Of a DNA stretch of 64,000 bases, positions 37,021 through 45,896 are shown one piece after another. Numbering within the stretch: position 1 is the first letter of the stretch; every line of letters starts with the position of its first letter. The DNA is taken from positions 3,472,001 through 3,536,000 of the forward strand of contig NZ_CP019428.1 in assembly GCF_009834565.1 (NCBI RefSeq). The letters run 5' to 3'. The notes below the pieces were generated by a model, which saw nothing but the letters and a program-made list of their open reading frames with translations, made no database searches and had not been told where the DNA came from. The position numbers and the translations under genes were made by a program. The stretch is from Pseudomonas sp. R76 (GTDB lineage: Bacteria > Pseudomonadota > Gammaproteobacteria > Pseudomonadales > Pseudomonadaceae).

Positions 37021-37219
37021 TACGAAAAACACCCAAGGTTCAAGCGACAAAGTTTGAGCCTCGGCACCCGCTGGTCGCAAGCGCTGCGTGACCTTTTTCA
37101 TTTGGCGCAGTAGCCAGCCCTTGCGTATCATGGCTGCGCTGCAGGGATGCTTGCCGCAAGCCAACGGACCGCGCCTATTCTTTCAAGTCGCGTTTGCCCC
37201 ATTTTTTTCTGGAGGGCCC

Positions 37220-37741
37220 ATGAGCCTGCACGATCTGAACACTTTCCCGGGCGTCACCGCCCAACCTGACACCGCCACCACGAACTTCGTGTTCAACCAC
37301 ACCATGCTGCGGGTCAAGGACATTACCAAGTCGCTGGATTTCTACACCCGCGTCCTGGGTTTTTCCCTGGTCGAAAAGCGCGACTTCCCGGAAGCTGAAT
37401 TCAGCCTGTACTTCCTGGCCCTGGTCGACAAGGCCCAAATCCCGGCCGACGCCGCTGAGCGCACCCAGTGGATGAAGTCGATCCCAGGCATTCTGGAACT
37501 GACCCACAACCACGGCACTGAAAACGATGCCGACTTTGCCTATCACAACGGCAACACCGACCCGCGTGGCTTTGGCCACATCTGCATCTCGGTGCCGGAT
37601 ATCGTCGCTGCGTGTGAGCGTTTCGAAGCGCTGGGCTGTGACTTCCAGAAACGTTTGAGCGATGGCCGCATGAAAAGCCTGGCCTTTATCAAGGACCCGG
37701 ATGCGTACTGGGTTGAAATTATTCAGCCGGCGCCGATGTAA
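37220..37741 (+). CDS. gloA: Lactoylglutathione lyase (glyoxalase I)
   Basis: The 173-residue enzyme turns the methylglyoxal-glutathione hemithioacetal into S-lactoylglutathione. Seen are NHTMLRVKDITKSLDFYTRVLG, the LELTHNHGTE block with a metal-ligand Glu, GFGHICISVPD with the His ligand, and VEIIQP with the last Glu. It is the longer form typical of Pseudomonas zinc-type GloA. The ATG 37220 has GGAGGG five bases upstream. Methylglyoxal detoxification fits the nearby thiol and peroxide defence genes. Confidence 0.95.
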   Translation: MSLHDLNTFPGVTAQPDTATTNFVFNHTMLRVKDITKSLDFYTRVLGFSLVEKRDFPEAEFSLYFLALVDKAQIPADAAERTQWMKSIPGILELTHNHGTENDADFAYHNGNTDPRGFGHICISVPDIVAACERFEALGCDFQKRLSDGRMKSLAFIKDPDAYWVEIIQPAPM

Positions 37742-37749
37742 GCGGACGG

Positions 37750-37796
37750 GGTGACGCGGAGCGTCACCGGAGGCATTCCCACGCGGAACGTGGGAA
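37750..37796. repeat. Two adjacent short palindromes after gloA
   Basis: GGTGACGC/GCGTCACC (37750-37768) is followed by TTCCCACG/CGTGGGAA (37776-37796). The second belongs to a REP-like family (ending in GTGGGAACGATC) distinct from the TGTGGGAGC family seen elsewhere in this window. Confidence 0.6.
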
Positions 37797-37804
37797 CGAT
37801 CAAG

Positions 37805-37837
37805 CAAAAACCCCATGATCAGTCATGGGGTTTTTTA
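37805..37837. terminator. Bidirectional Rho-independent terminator
   Basis: AAAAACCCCATGA pairs with TCATGGGGTTTTT around a short loop, with A-run and T-run on the two sides. It separates the convergent gloA and ahpF genes and can serve both. Confidence 0.9.
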
Positions 37838-37852
37838 TTTGCGGGGCTGGAT

Positions 37853-39418
37853 TTACGCGGGTGCGGAAGTGCGGATCAGGTGATCGAAAGCACTCAGCGA
37901 TGCTTTGGCGCCCTCGCCTACTGCGATCACGATTTGCTTGTACGGCACGGTTGTCACGTCACCGGCAGCGAATACGCCTGGCAGTGAAGTCTCGCCACGC
38001 GCATCGACAATGATCTCGCCACGCGGGGTCAGTTCCACAGTGCCTTTGAGCCAGTCGGTGTTGGGCAGCAAGCCGATCTGTACAAAGATGCCTTCCAGGT
38101 CGATGGTCTTGAATTCACCACTGTCGCGGTCCTTGTAAGCAAGACCGGTGACTTTCTGGCCATCACCTTTGACTTCGCTGGTCAGCGCGCTGGTGATCAC
38201 GTCAACGTTTGGCAGGCTGTAGAGCTTGCGCTGCAACACGGCGTCGGCGCGCAGTTTGCTGTCGAACTCCAGCAAGGTCACGTGACTGACGATACCCGCC
38301 AGGTCGATGGCCGCTTCAACGCCGGAGTTGCCGCCGCCGATCACCGCCACGCGCTTGCCTTTGAACAGCGGGCCATCGCAGTGCGGGCAGAAGCACACGC
38401 CTTTGGCTTTGTATTCCTGCTCGCCTGGCACACCCATTTCGCGCCAGCGGGCACCGGTGGCCAAAATCACGGTCTTGGACTTGAGGGTCGCACCGCTTTC
38501 AAAACGAATCTCGTGCAGGTCACCGGCGTTTTTCGCCGGGATCAAGCTGCTGGCGCGCTGCAGGTTCATGATATCCACGTCGTACTGACGCACGTGGGCT
38601 TCAAGGGCACTGGCGAGTTTCGGGCCTTCGGTTTCTTGCACCGAGATAAAGTTTTCGATGGACATGGTGTCCAGCACTTGCCCGCCGAAGCGCTCAGCCG
38701 CCACACCGGTGCGAATGCCTTTACGTGCGGCGTAGATGGCGGCTGCCGAACCGGCTGGGCCACCGCCGACGACCAGTACATCAAAGGCGTCTTTGGCGCT
38801 GATTTTCTCGGCGGCTTTTTCAATGCCGCTGGAGTCGAGCTTGGCGAGGATTTCTTCCAGGCCCATGCGGCCCTGGCCGAAGTTCACGCCGTTGAGGTAG
38901 ACGCTGGGCACCGCCATGATCTGACGCTCATCGACTTCAGCCTGGAACAATGCGCCGTCGATAGCGACGTGGCGGATGTTCGGGTTGAGCACGGCCATCA
39001 GGTTCAACGCCTGGACCACGTCCGGGCAGTTCTGGCAGGACAGCGAGAAGTACGTCTCGAAGCTGAACTCGCCTTTGAGGGCGCGGATCTGTTCAATCAC
39101 TTCGACACTTGCCTTCGAGGGGTGGCCGCCGACTTGCAGCAATGCCAACACCAGGGAGGTGAATTCATGGCCCATGGGGATGCCGGCGAAACGCAGGCTG
39201 ATATCGGCACCCGGGCGGTTGATGGAGAACGAGGGCTTGCGCGCATCATCGCCATCGGTTTTCAGGGTGATCAGCGTGGTGAGGCTGACAACATCCTGCA
39301 AAAGGGCAAGCATTTCCTGGGATTTCGCACCGTCGTCGAGGGAGGCGACGATCTCGATCGGCTGGGTGACCCGTTCCAGGTATGACTTCAACTGAGCTTT
39401 AAGATTGGCGTCCAACAT
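37853..39418 (-). CDS. ahpF: Alkyl hydroperoxide reductase subunit F
   Basis: The 521-residue flavoprotein reduces AhpC with NADH. The N-terminal thioredoxin-like half contains the cysteine pair in [11 protein letters not shown], the FAD motif is [19 protein letters not shown], the redox-active pair is in [13 protein letters not shown], and the NAD site is [18 protein letters not shown]. It lies downstream of ahpC on the same strand, separated by a terminator-like hairpin that probably lowers ahpF expression relative to ahpC. Confidence 0.97.
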   Translation of the reverse strand: MLDANLKAQLKSYLERVTQPIEIVASLDDGAKSQEMLALLQDVVSLTTLITLKTDGDDARKPSFSINRPGADISLRFAGIPMGHEFTSLVLALLQVGGHPSKASVEVIEQIRALKGEFSFETYFSLSCQNCPDVVQALNLMAVLNPNIRHVAIDGALFQAEVDERQIMAVPSVYLNGVNFGQGRMGLEEILAKLDSSGIEKAAEKISAKDAFDVLVVGGGPAGSAAAIYAARKGIRTGVAAERFGGQVLDTMSIENFISVQETEGPKLASALEAHVRQYDVDIMNLQRASSLIPAKNAGDLHEIRFESGATLKSKTVILATGARWREMGVPGEQEYKAKGVCFCPHCDGPLFKGKRVAVIGGGNSGVEAAIDLAGIVSHVTLLEFDSKLRADAVLQRKLYSLPNVDVITSALTSEVKGDGQKVTGLAYKDRDSGEFKTIDLEGIFVQIGLLPNTDWLKGTVELTPRGEIIVDARGETSLPGVFAAGDVTTVPYKQIVIAVGEGAKASLSAFDHLIRTSAPA

Positions 39419-39454
39419 ACGGGCGATTTCCTATTAATTCGGTTTATTGCAGAC

Positions 39455-39491
39455 AAAAAAACGCCCGAGCGAAACTCGCCCGGGCGTTTTG
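39455..39491 (-). terminator. Terminator/attenuator between ahpC and ahpF
   Basis: ACGCCCG (39461-39467) and CGGGCGT (39481-39487) form the outer stem, with an inner CGAG/CTCG. On the minus strand it is followed by TTTTTTT. It stands 55 bases after the ahpC stop, so some transcription may pass it to reach ahpF. Confidence 0.8.
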
Positions 39492-39545
39492 GGGGCGGAT
39501 GCAGCTTACTTAAGTGCGGAGTTCCGCCCTTGATACTTCACAGAC

Positions 39546-40109
39546 TTAGATCTTGCCGACCAGGTCCAGGGACGGAGCCAGAGTGGCCTCGCCTTCTTTC
39601 CACTTGGCTGGGCACACTTCGCCTGGGTGAGCAGCAACGTACTGAGCAGCCTTGATTTTACGCAGCAGCTCGGAAGCGTCACGGCCAACGCCGCCGTCGT
39701 TCAGTTCAACGATCTTGATCTTGCCTTCCGGGTCGATCACGAAGGTGCCACGGTCTGCCAGGCCAGCTTCTTCGATCAGTACGTCGAAGTTGCGCGAGAT
39801 GGTCAGGGTTGGGTCGCCGATCATGGTGTACTGGATTTTGCCGATGGCTGGCGAAGTGTTGTGCCAGGCAGCGTGGGCAAAGTGGGTGTCAGTGGAAACG
39901 CTGTAGATTTCGACGCCCAGTTTCTGGAATTCGGCGTAGTTGTCAGCCAGGTCTTCCAGCTCGGTTGGGCAAACGAAGGTGAAGTCGGCCGGGTAGAAGA
40001 ACACGACGGACCATTTGCCTTTCAGGTCAGCGTCCGACACGTCTACGAAGTTGCCGTTTTTGTACGCGGTAGCTTTGAACGGTTTTACTTGGCTGTTGAT
40101 GATAGGCAT
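39546..40109 (-). CDS. ahpC: Alkyl hydroperoxide reductase subunit C (peroxiredoxin)
   Basis: The 187-residue 2-Cys peroxiredoxin reduces organic and hydrogen peroxides. The peroxidatic Cys is in [18 protein letters not shown], the resolving Cys in [11 protein letters not shown], and the [13 protein letters not shown] segment is typical of the AhpC subgroup. A GGAGAG ribosome site precedes the ATG. An OxyR-like double site lies about 70-105 bases upstream. Confidence 0.98.
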   Translation of the reverse strand: MPIINSQVKPFKATAYKNGNFVDVSDADLKGKWSVVFFYPADFTFVCPTELEDLADNYAEFQKLGVEIYSVSTDTHFAHAAWHNTSPAIGKIQYTMIGDPTLTISRNFDVLIEEAGLADRGTFVIDPEGKIKIVELNDGGVGRDASELLRKIKAAQYVAAHPGEVCPAKWKEGEATLAPSLDLVGKI

Positions 40110-40177
40110 CGTTGACTCTCCGTCAGGGTTAAGAAGTTGATGAGATGAATCCTACCGACTCTTTCCGTCGATGGCTC

Positions 40178-40214
40178 ATTGGCAAACCTGATGCTGACGA
40201 TTGGTTTTCCCTAT
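40178..40214 (-). promoter_or_regulatory. Candidate OxyR binding site upstream of ahpC
   Basis: Read on the minus strand the sequence is ATAG-N7-CAAT, then seven bases, then ATCA-N7-CAAT. This matches the tandem OxyR pattern ATAG-N7-CTAT-N7-ATAG-N7-CTAT in spacing exactly and in most of the fixed bases. Its place upstream of ahpC is as expected for peroxide induction. Confidence 0.6.
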
Positions 40215-40241
40215 CAGATGACAGTATTAATAGAAGAAATC

Positions 40242-41174
40242 TCAAATCAGCGGCTGGGTCGCCAAGGTCATCCCGAGAAAGGGCGTCGCTTCAACATAGC
40301 GCATAGCCGATTTCATGTCGTTCCAGCCGACGTAACTCATCAGTGACTTAAGGTCCCAGCCGCTGCGATGAGCCCAGGTGGCAAAGCCCCGGCGCAATGA
40401 GTGACTGGTGTACAGGTCGGCCGGGATGCCCGCACGCTCCAGGGCTTGACGCAAAAGCGGGATCACGCTGTTAGCGTGCAAGCCCTCCTCGCCCAGGTTG
40501 CCCCAGCGATCAATCCCACGGAACACCGGGCCGCGCACCAGCCCCGAGACGCTCAGCCAGTCGCTGTACGCCTGCACCGGGCACAGGCGCAGCAAGGCTG
40601 GCGTCTGGTAGGTCTTGCCGAGGTTGTCGCGGTCACTTTTGCTGCGCGGCAGGTACAGGCTGATGCCGGCGCCGGGCACCGCCTGCACGTGCTCGATGTT
40701 CAGGCGGCACAACTCATCACTGCGAAAACCGCGCCAGAAGCCCAGCAGGATTAATGCAGTGTCGCGTTTGGCACGCAGCAAGCGTGGCAAGTCCTGGTCG
40801 CTGTTCGCCGGCTGGGCCTCGGCGGCCAGTGAAGCCACCACTTGCTCCAGGTGCTTGAGCTGCAGCGGTTCGGCCTGCTTCTCCTGCGCCGGGTGCACGG
40901 CGCGAATGCCCTTGAGCACCTTGCGCACCACCGGTGCCTTGGTCGGGTCGGGGAAACCCTGGCTGGTGTGCCATTGCGCCAGCGCCGAGAGCCGCAGCTT
41001 CAGGGTGTTGACTGCCAATACGCCGGCGTGCGCCACCAGGTAGCGCGCCACGCTGTCACTGGTGGCAGGCAGGAACCCGCCCCAACTCACTTCGAAGTGC
41101 TCGATGGCCGCCCGGTAACTGCGGCGGGTGTTATCGCGGGTGGCGGCGTTGAGATACCGATCCAGATCGCTCAT
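40242..41174 (-). CDS. Tyrosine recombinase / site-specific integrase
   Basis: The 310-residue protein has an N-terminal SAM-like core-binding domain (TRDNTRRSYRAAIEHFEVSW) and a catalytic domain. Catalytic residues seen: Arg in WRGFRSDELCRL, His and Arg in TSHSLRRGFATW, a Trp/His-position residue in YVGWNDMKSAM, and Tyr in MRYVEATPF. The family cuts and joins DNA through a 3'-phosphotyrosine. No phage, transposon or cargo genes lie beside it, and no attachment repeats were recognised. It is divergent from a KfrA-like gene. Ordinary Xer proteins are about the same length but differ in sequence. Confidence 0.87.
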   Translation of the reverse strand: MSDLDRYLNAATRDNTRRSYRAAIEHFEVSWGGFLPATSDSVARYLVAHAGVLAVNTLKLRLSALAQWHTSQGFPDPTKAPVVRKVLKGIRAVHPAQEKQAEPLQLKHLEQVVASLAAEAQPANSDQDLPRLLRAKRDTALILLGFWRGFRSDELCRLNIEHVQAVPGAGISLYLPRSKSDRDNLGKTYQTPALLRLCPVQAYSDWLSVSGLVRGPVFRGIDRWGNLGEEGLHANSVIPLLRQALERAGIPADLYTSHSLRRGFATWAHRSGWDLKSLMSYVGWNDMKSAMRYVEATPFLGMTLATQPLI

Positions 41175-41295
41175 GAAGGGCCTATTCGTACTGCTACAGG
41201 GTGAATCCGCGCCTAAAACGGCTATGACACGGGATAATACGCCAATATCCCATCTGTTAAATCATGAATTTAAACGTCTTTTTATCCGTGTTACA

Positions 41296-41311
41296 GTATG
41301 TATCTACATAC
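41296..41311. promoter_or_regulatory. Perfect palindrome in the integrase/KfrA divergent region
   Basis: GTATGTA-TC-TACATAC is an exact inverted repeat about 34 bases before the KfrA-like ATG, followed closely by GTACCACAGTAC, a second imperfect dyad. KfrA proteins bind operators overlapping their own promoter, so this is a candidate autoregulatory site. The promoter itself could not be placed with confidence. Confidence 0.5.
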
Positions 41312-41344
41312 CACGTACCACAGTACTAAATCGACGGAGACCCC

Positions 41345-42352
41345 ATGGCTCGTGGCGGCATTAACAAAGCAGTAGTTCAAACGGCTCGCTTGGCGATTCT
41401 GGCCCGCGGCGAAAACCCGAGCATCGATGCAGTGCGCATCGAGATGGGCAATACCGGCTCGAAAACCACGATTCATCGCTATTTGAAGGAGCTGGACGAC
41501 AGCGAAAGCCGGGTGACCATCACCGAAGCGCCGATTGACGACGAGCTGGGCGAACTGGTTGCGCGCCTGGCTCAACGCCTGAAAGACAAAGCCCAGGAGC
41601 CCATCGACCTGGCGCTGGCGCACTTCGAACAACAGAAAGCCGCCCTGCTCGCCCAGATAGAAACGCTGGAGGCCGCTCACGCCGACCTTAAGCAGCAATT
41701 TGAAATCCAGTCTTCAGCACTGGCAGAAGAAAGCGCCGCCCTGCAAACCGCCAGCACCAGCCTGCAAACCGAGCAGACCCGCAACGCCGGGCTCAGCCAG
41801 GCGTGCAGCGATTACGAGCTGAGGATTACGGATAAGGACGAACAGATTCGTTCGCTGGAAGAAAAACACCTGCACGCCCGGGATGCCCTGGAGCATTACC
41901 GCAATGCGATCAAGGAGCAGCGTGAGCAGGAACAGCGACGCCACGAAGGCCAGTTGCAGCAGGTGCAGGCGGAACTGCGCCAGGCCCAGCAAAGCGCCAT
42001 GGTGCGTCAGGACGAGATCACGCAATTGCATCGCGACAACGAGCGGTTGCTGATCGAGCACCGCGTGACCGCGAAGGAATTGGCCGCGCTGCAGGAGCAG
42101 ACCCGCAAAGACCAGGCCGCGCAGCAAAAACTCAGCGAGCAGGTCAACCTGATAGAAAGCGAACGCACCCTGCTTCAGGAACGCCTGCGAGTTGCTGTAC
42201 TGGAGAGTCAGTCACGCCAGGAGGCACTGACCGAACACCAGCAGAGCAACAAAAGCCTGGAGCTGGACCTTATCAAGGCCCAGGCCAGTATCGAGGCGTT
42301 GCGCCTGGCGGCTGCCGTTGCAGCAGCGCCAGAGGCAACCCCGCAAGGCTGA
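41345..42352 (+). CDS. KfrA-like DNA-binding coiled-coil protein
   Basis: The 335-residue protein has an N-terminal KfrA-type helix-turn-helix (INKAVVQTARLAILARGENPSIDAVR, MGNTGSKTTIHRYLKEL). From about residue 70 to 320 follows a long Gln/Glu/Ala-rich coiled coil. Plasmid KfrA proteins (RK2/IncP) bind their own promoter and assist plasmid segregation through their coiled coil. On a chromosome next to a tyrosine recombinase the role is unknown; regulating or organising the recombinase locus is possible. No partition genes are adjacent. Confidence 0.83.
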   Translation: MARGGINKAVVQTARLAILARGENPSIDAVRIEMGNTGSKTTIHRYLKELDDSESRVTITEAPIDDELGELVARLAQRLKDKAQEPIDLALAHFEQQKAALLAQIETLEAAHADLKQQFEIQSSALAEESAALQTASTSLQTEQTRNAGLSQACSDYELRITDKDEQIRSLEEKHLHARDALEHYRNAIKEQREQEQRRHEGQLQQVQAELRQAQQSAMVRQDEITQLHRDNERLLIEHRVTAKELAALQEQTRKDQAAQQKLSEQVNLIESERTLLQERLRVAVLESQSRQEALTEHQQSNKSLELDLIKAQASIEALRLAAAVAAAPEATPQG

Positions 42353-43711
42353 TCAGTTCGCTACAGGCGTGCGCATGGTGACGAACTCTTCCGCCGCCGT
42401 AGGATGCACGCCGATGGTTTCGTCGAAATGCTGCTTGGTCGCGCCCGCCTTGAGCGCGATCGCCAGGCCTTGCACGATTTCACCGGCGTCCGGCCCGACC
42501 ATGTGGCAACCCAGCACCTTGTCGGTGTCGGCGTCGACCACCAGCTTCATCAAGGTTTTTTCCTGACAGTCGGTCAGCGTCAGCTTCATTGGCCGGAAGC
42601 GGCTTTCGAAAACCTGCACCTTGTGGCCGTTCTTCTTCGCCTCTTCTTCAGTGAGGCCGACGGTGCCGATATTCGGCAAGCTGAATACCGCCGTCGGGAT
42701 CATCGCGTAATCCACCGGGCGGTATTGCTCAGGCTTGAACAGGCGACGCGCTACTGCCATGCCTTCGGCCAGGGCCACCGGCGTCAATTGCACACGACCA
42801 ATCACGTCACCGATTGCCAGGATCGACGACTCGGCGGTCTGGTACAGGTCATCCACCGCGACGAAACCGCGCTCATCCAGTTTGACGCCGGTATTTTCCA
42901 GGCCCAGGTTGTCCAGCATCGGGCGGCGGCCGGTGGCGTAGAACACGCAGTCCGCTTCGAGCACGCGACCGTCTTTCAAAGTGGCCTTGAGGCTGCCATC
43001 GGCTTGCTTGTCGATGCGCTCGATATCGGCATTGAATTGCAGGTCCAGACCGCGCTTGGTCAGCTCTTCCTTCAGATGCGTGCGCACCGAACTATCAAAG
43101 CCGCGCAGGAACAGGTCGCCGCGATACAGCAGCGAGGTCTGTGCGCCCAAGCCATGGAAAATGCCCGCAAACTCAACGGCAATGTAACCGCCGCCGACTA
43201 CAAGCACACGCTTGGGCAACTCTTTAAGGAAGAACGCCTCATTGGAGCCGATCGCGTGTTCGCGCCCTGGAATCTCTGGAATCTGCGGCCAGCCGCCCGT
43301 CGCGATCAGGATGTGCTTGGCGGTAAAGCGCTCACCGTTGATCTCTACCTGGTGCGGATCCACCAGGCGCGCATGGCCTTCATGCAAGGTCACGCCGCTG
43401 TTGACCAGCAAGTTGCGGTAGATGCCGTTGAGGCGGTTAATCTCGCGGTCCTTGTTGGCGATCAGTGTGGCCCAATCGAAATTCGCCTCGCCCAACGACC
43501 AACCAAAGCCGCTGGCCTGTTCGAAGTCCTCGGCGAAATGCGCCCCGTACACCAACAGTTTTTTCGGCACGCAGCCGACGTTAACGCAGGTGCCGCCCAG
43601 GTAGCGGCTTTCCGCCACGGCCACCTTGGCACCAAAACCGGCAGCAAACCGCGCTGCGCGAACACCGCCGGAACCGGCGCCAATTACATACAGGTCAAAA
43701 TCGTAGGCCAT
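42353..43711 (-). CDS. gor: Glutathione-disulfide reductase
   Basis: The 452-residue flavoenzyme reduces GSSG with NADPH. FAD motif [16 protein letters not shown], redox disulfide in [20 protein letters not shown] motif [13 protein letters not shown] followed by Arg residues, and the C-terminal catalytic His in [10 protein letters not shown]. It converges with the KfrA-like gene. It supplies reduced glutathione for GloA-type and peroxide defence. Confidence 0.96.
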   Translation of the reverse strand: MAYDFDLYVIGAGSGGVRAARFAAGFGAKVAVAESRYLGGTCVNVGCVPKKLLVYGAHFAEDFEQASGFGWSLGEANFDWATLIANKDREINRLNGIYRNLLVNSGVTLHEGHARLVDPHQVEINGERFTAKHILIATGGWPQIPEIPGREHAIGSNEAFFLKELPKRVLVVGGGYIAVEFAGIFHGLGAQTSLLYRGDLFLRGFDSSVRTHLKEELTKRGLDLQFNADIERIDKQADGSLKATLKDGRVLEADCVFYATGRRPMLDNLGLENTGVKLDERGFVAVDDLYQTAESSILAIGDVIGRVQLTPVALAEGMAVARRLFKPEQYRPVDYAMIPTAVFSLPNIGTVGLTEEEAKKNGHKVQVFESRFRPMKLTLTDCQEKTLMKLVVDADTDKVLGCHMVGPDAGEIVQGLAIALKAGATKQHFDETIGVHPTAAEEFVTMRTPVAN

Positions 43712-43765
43712 TTCACTCTCCTCGGCAGGACATCAGCATACCGATTTAGATGGGGCTGAAAAACG

Positions 43766-43792
43766 AAAAAGCCACCCTAAGGTGGCTTTCTC
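43766..43792 (-). terminator. Rho-independent terminator after galU
   Basis: AAAGCCACC and GGTGGCTTT pair around CTAA. On the minus strand the stem is followed by TTTTTCG. It lies about 25 bases after the galU stop codon, before gor. Confidence 0.85.
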
Positions 43793-43815
43793 TTAAAACA
43801 CTGAGCAAGCGTGAA

Positions 43816-44655
43816 TCAGTAAGCCTTGCCAGTTTTGTAGAAGTGCTCGTAGCAGAAGTTGGTCGCCTCGATGTAGCCTTCGGCGCCACCGCAGTCGAAA
43901 CGCTGACCTTTGAACTTGTAGGCAATCACGCAGCCGTCTTTAGCCTGCTTCAACAGGGCGTCGGTGATCTGGATCTCGCCACCCTTGCCTGGCTCGGTTT
44001 CTTCGATCAGCTTGAAGATGTCCGGCGTCAGGATGTAACGGCCGATGATCGCCAGGTTCGACGGTGCATCTTCCGGTGCCGGTTTCTCGACCATGTCACG
44101 TACGCGGATCAGGCCATCACCAATGTCGTCACCGGCGATCACGCCGTACTTGTTGGTTTCGGTCGGGTTCACTTCCATGACCGCAACGATGGTGCAGCGG
44201 TATTTCTGGTACAGCTTGACCATCTGGGTCAGCACGCCGTCGCCTTCCAGGTTGACGCACAGGTCGTCCGCCAGTACCACGGCGAACGGTTCGTCACCGA
44301 TCAGCGGGCGGCCGGTCAGGATCGCGTGGCCAAGGCCTTTCATCTGGGTTTGACGGGTGTAGGAGAACGAGCACTCGTCGAGCAGTTTACGGATGCCGAC
44401 CAGGTATTTTTCCTTGTCGGTGCCCTTGATCTGGTTTTCCAGCTCGTAGCTGATATCGAAGTGGTCTTCCAGCGCGCGCTTACCACGGCCGGTGACGATG
44501 GAAATTTCGTTCAGGCCGGCATCCAGTGCCTCTTCGACGCCGTACTGAATCAGTGGCTTGTTCACCACCGGCAGCATCTCTTTGGGCATGGCTTTGGTCG
44601 CTGGCAAGAAGCGAGTGCCGTAACCGGCTGCTGGGAACAAGCATTTCTTGATCAT
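43816..44655 (-). CDS. galU: UTP-glucose-1-phosphate uridylyltransferase
   Basis: The 279-residue enzyme makes UDP-glucose for surface polysaccharides. The nucleotidyltransferase motif is FPAAGYGTRFLPATKAMPKEM; the metal-binding VVLADDLCV and the active-site Lys region VRDMVEKPAPEDAPSN are present. It matches the usual length of bacterial GalU. It is upstream of gor on the same strand but has its own terminator. Confidence 0.97.
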   Translation of the reverse strand: MIKKCLFPAAGYGTRFLPATKAMPKEMLPVVNKPLIQYGVEEALDAGLNEISIVTGRGKRALEDHFDISYELENQIKGTDKEKYLVGIRKLLDECSFSYTRQTQMKGLGHAILTGRPLIGDEPFAVVLADDLCVNLEGDGVLTQMVKLYQKYRCTIVAVMEVNPTETNKYGVIAGDDIGDGLIRVRDMVEKPAPEDAPSNLAIIGRYILTPDIFKLIEETEPGKGGEIQITDALLKQAKDGCVIAYKFKGQRFDCGGAEGYIEATNFCYEHFYKTGKAY

Positions 44656-44965
44656 ATGAGTCCTTACAAAGGGCTGTGCGTACGGAATTCGGCGCAGTCT
44701 AATCAGGCCGCAGTCACCTTACAATGGGTCCTGCTGGCGTTGCGATGTCAACATAGAGAAAAAATGTCGGCGTAAGTTCCACTTATCTTCCGACAAGTAC
44801 CTTCACCCTCGACAGGCAAACAACCTACAAGCCAGTGTTTCTGAGGGCTACATCCTTTTTAGCATGCTTTCAGGCCGAGGGTACTGATGTGGAATAACTT
44901 CGGCGGGCACAGGCTATTTGGCGCTATCATTACGCCCTTGAACCAGACCACGAGATTGTTAATAG
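44656..44965. other. Intergenic region between galU and a small ORF
   Basis: No gene was seen in these 310 bases. They contain the divergent promoters of galU and the 61-residue gene. A/T-rich stretches around 44755-44790 and 44920-44960 are the likely promoter zones. Confidence 0.4.
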
Positions 44966-45151
44966 ATGTCAGAACCAAAAGGTGTAAACGGCTACTTGGT
45001 CACGAAGCGCGCAGACGGCTGGCACTTGATCAACTTCCACGGTGACAGCGTCGCCGGGGTATTCGAGACCGAAGCCATGGCGATTGCCGTCGCCGAAGTG
45101 TTTGTGGATGAAGCCGGTCACGCATCGAGCAAGCGACCGAAGGGCAAGTAA
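44966..45151 (+). CDS. Small hypothetical protein
   Basis: This 61-residue soluble protein (begins SEPKGVNGYLVTKRADGWHL, ends KRPKGK) is not assigned a function. It has a predicted beta-strand half and a helical second half (MAIAVAEVFVDEAG) with a basic tail. Codon use is that of the genome and it has its own strong terminator, so it is a real gene. No partner gene is adjacent. Confidence 0.7.
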   Translation: MSEPKGVNGYLVTKRADGWHLINFHGDSVAGVFETEAMAIAVAEVFVDEAGHASSKRPKGK

Positions 45152-45170
45152 GCACATTCGCCCCGCGCAC

Positions 45171-45197
45171 AAAGCCCCGTTAAGCGGGGCTTTTTTG
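45171..45197 (+). terminator. Rho-independent terminator
   Basis: AAAGCCCCG and CGGGGCTTT pair around TTAAG, followed by a T-run. It lies about 20 bases after the small hypothetical gene. Confidence 0.9.
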
Positions 45198-45294
45198 TGT
45201 TTGTCTGTACCTTGATGGCCGTTCGCTATAATCTGCTGCCAACGCCCCACGACAGTGTCAGCGCCCCTTCAACACCCTCGACGACGACCCACAC

Positions 45295-45579
45295 ATGAAC
45301 AAGATTCTGGCACTGACCGCGGCCCTCGCGCTGATGACCGGCTGCACCACCACCTCCGACACTTACCTCAAAAACGGCGAGCAAGGCCTGACCATTGACT
45401 GTTCAGGCGAGGCCAACTCGTGGGCCAGTTGCTACGAAAAAGCCGACGCTTCCTGCGCTGGCACCGGCTATCGCATTGTCGGCACCGACGGCACACCCTC
45501 GCTGAAAGAAAGCGACAAAACCCTGGGCAAGGACGTTGGCAACTACAAGAGCCGCAGCGTAGTTGTGGTCTGCAAGTAA
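45295..45579 (+). CDS. Small lipoprotein
   Basis: The 94-residue protein has a lipoprotein signal ending at the lipobox LMTGC. Mature residues contain four more cysteines (TIDCSGEA, SCYEKA, ASCAGTG, VVVCK) able to form two disulfides. The core resembles small outer-membrane or periplasmic lipoproteins of unknown role that are common in Pseudomonas. It is convergent with the next small gene. Confidence 0.78.
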   Translation: MNKILALTAALALMTGCTTTSDTYLKNGEQGLTIDCSGEANSWASCYEKADASCAGTGYRIVGTDGTPSLKESDKTLGKDVGNYKSRSVVVVCK

Positions 45580-45588
45580 GTCGCCGGT

Positions 45589-45819
45589 CTACAGGTGAAT
45601 TTCAGCGAACTTGATCCCCAGTTCGCGCAACAGCGCTATCAAGTCATCCAGGCGCGGGAACGACTCGACCTCATCCTGTTCATCCACCAGGAAGTAACTG
45701 CGCCCGCCGCTTTTCTTGAAAAACACGATCCACTCACCCAGGTCGGCAGGGTTCTGAATGACATGGGTGGCCGATATCTGGCCCTCGGCATAGCGGGCTT
45801 TGACGTGTTCACGTTTCAT
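45589..45819 (-). CDS. Small hypothetical protein
   Basis: This 76-residue protein (begins MKREHVKARYAEGQISATHV) is not recognised. It has a beta-rich centre (WIVFFKKSGGRSYFLVDEQD) and a helical C-terminus (LDDLIALLRELGIKFAEIHL), like a small regulatory or antitoxin-like fold, but no family could be named. The ATG at 45819 is preferred to 45858, whose extra residues are unlike a normal N-terminus. A GGGAAA site lies upstream. Confidence 0.6.
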   Translation of the reverse strand: MKREHVKARYAEGQISATHVIQNPADLGEWIVFFKKSGGRSYFLVDEQDEVESFPRLDDLIALLRELGIKFAEIHL

Positions 45820-45896
45820 GGCGGTTTCCCGAAAAAGACACATGCCGCGCAACCTCAAGGCTTGCGCGGCATGTTTGGCATTGAATAGCCGACAGT

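Noticed and set aside
37776..37796. TTCCCACG/CGTGGGAA hairpin as the gloA terminator
   Set aside because: It has no T-run; the true terminator with A- and T-runs lies just after it at 37805-37837.
40242..41174. Integrase as a sign of a prophage or genomic island
   Set aside because: Neighbours on both sides are core genes (ahpC, gor); no phage genes, tRNA target or direct repeats were seen.
42404..43759. 451-codon open frame on the plus strand
   Set aside because: It is the antisense of gor, whose redox and cofactor motifs are complete.
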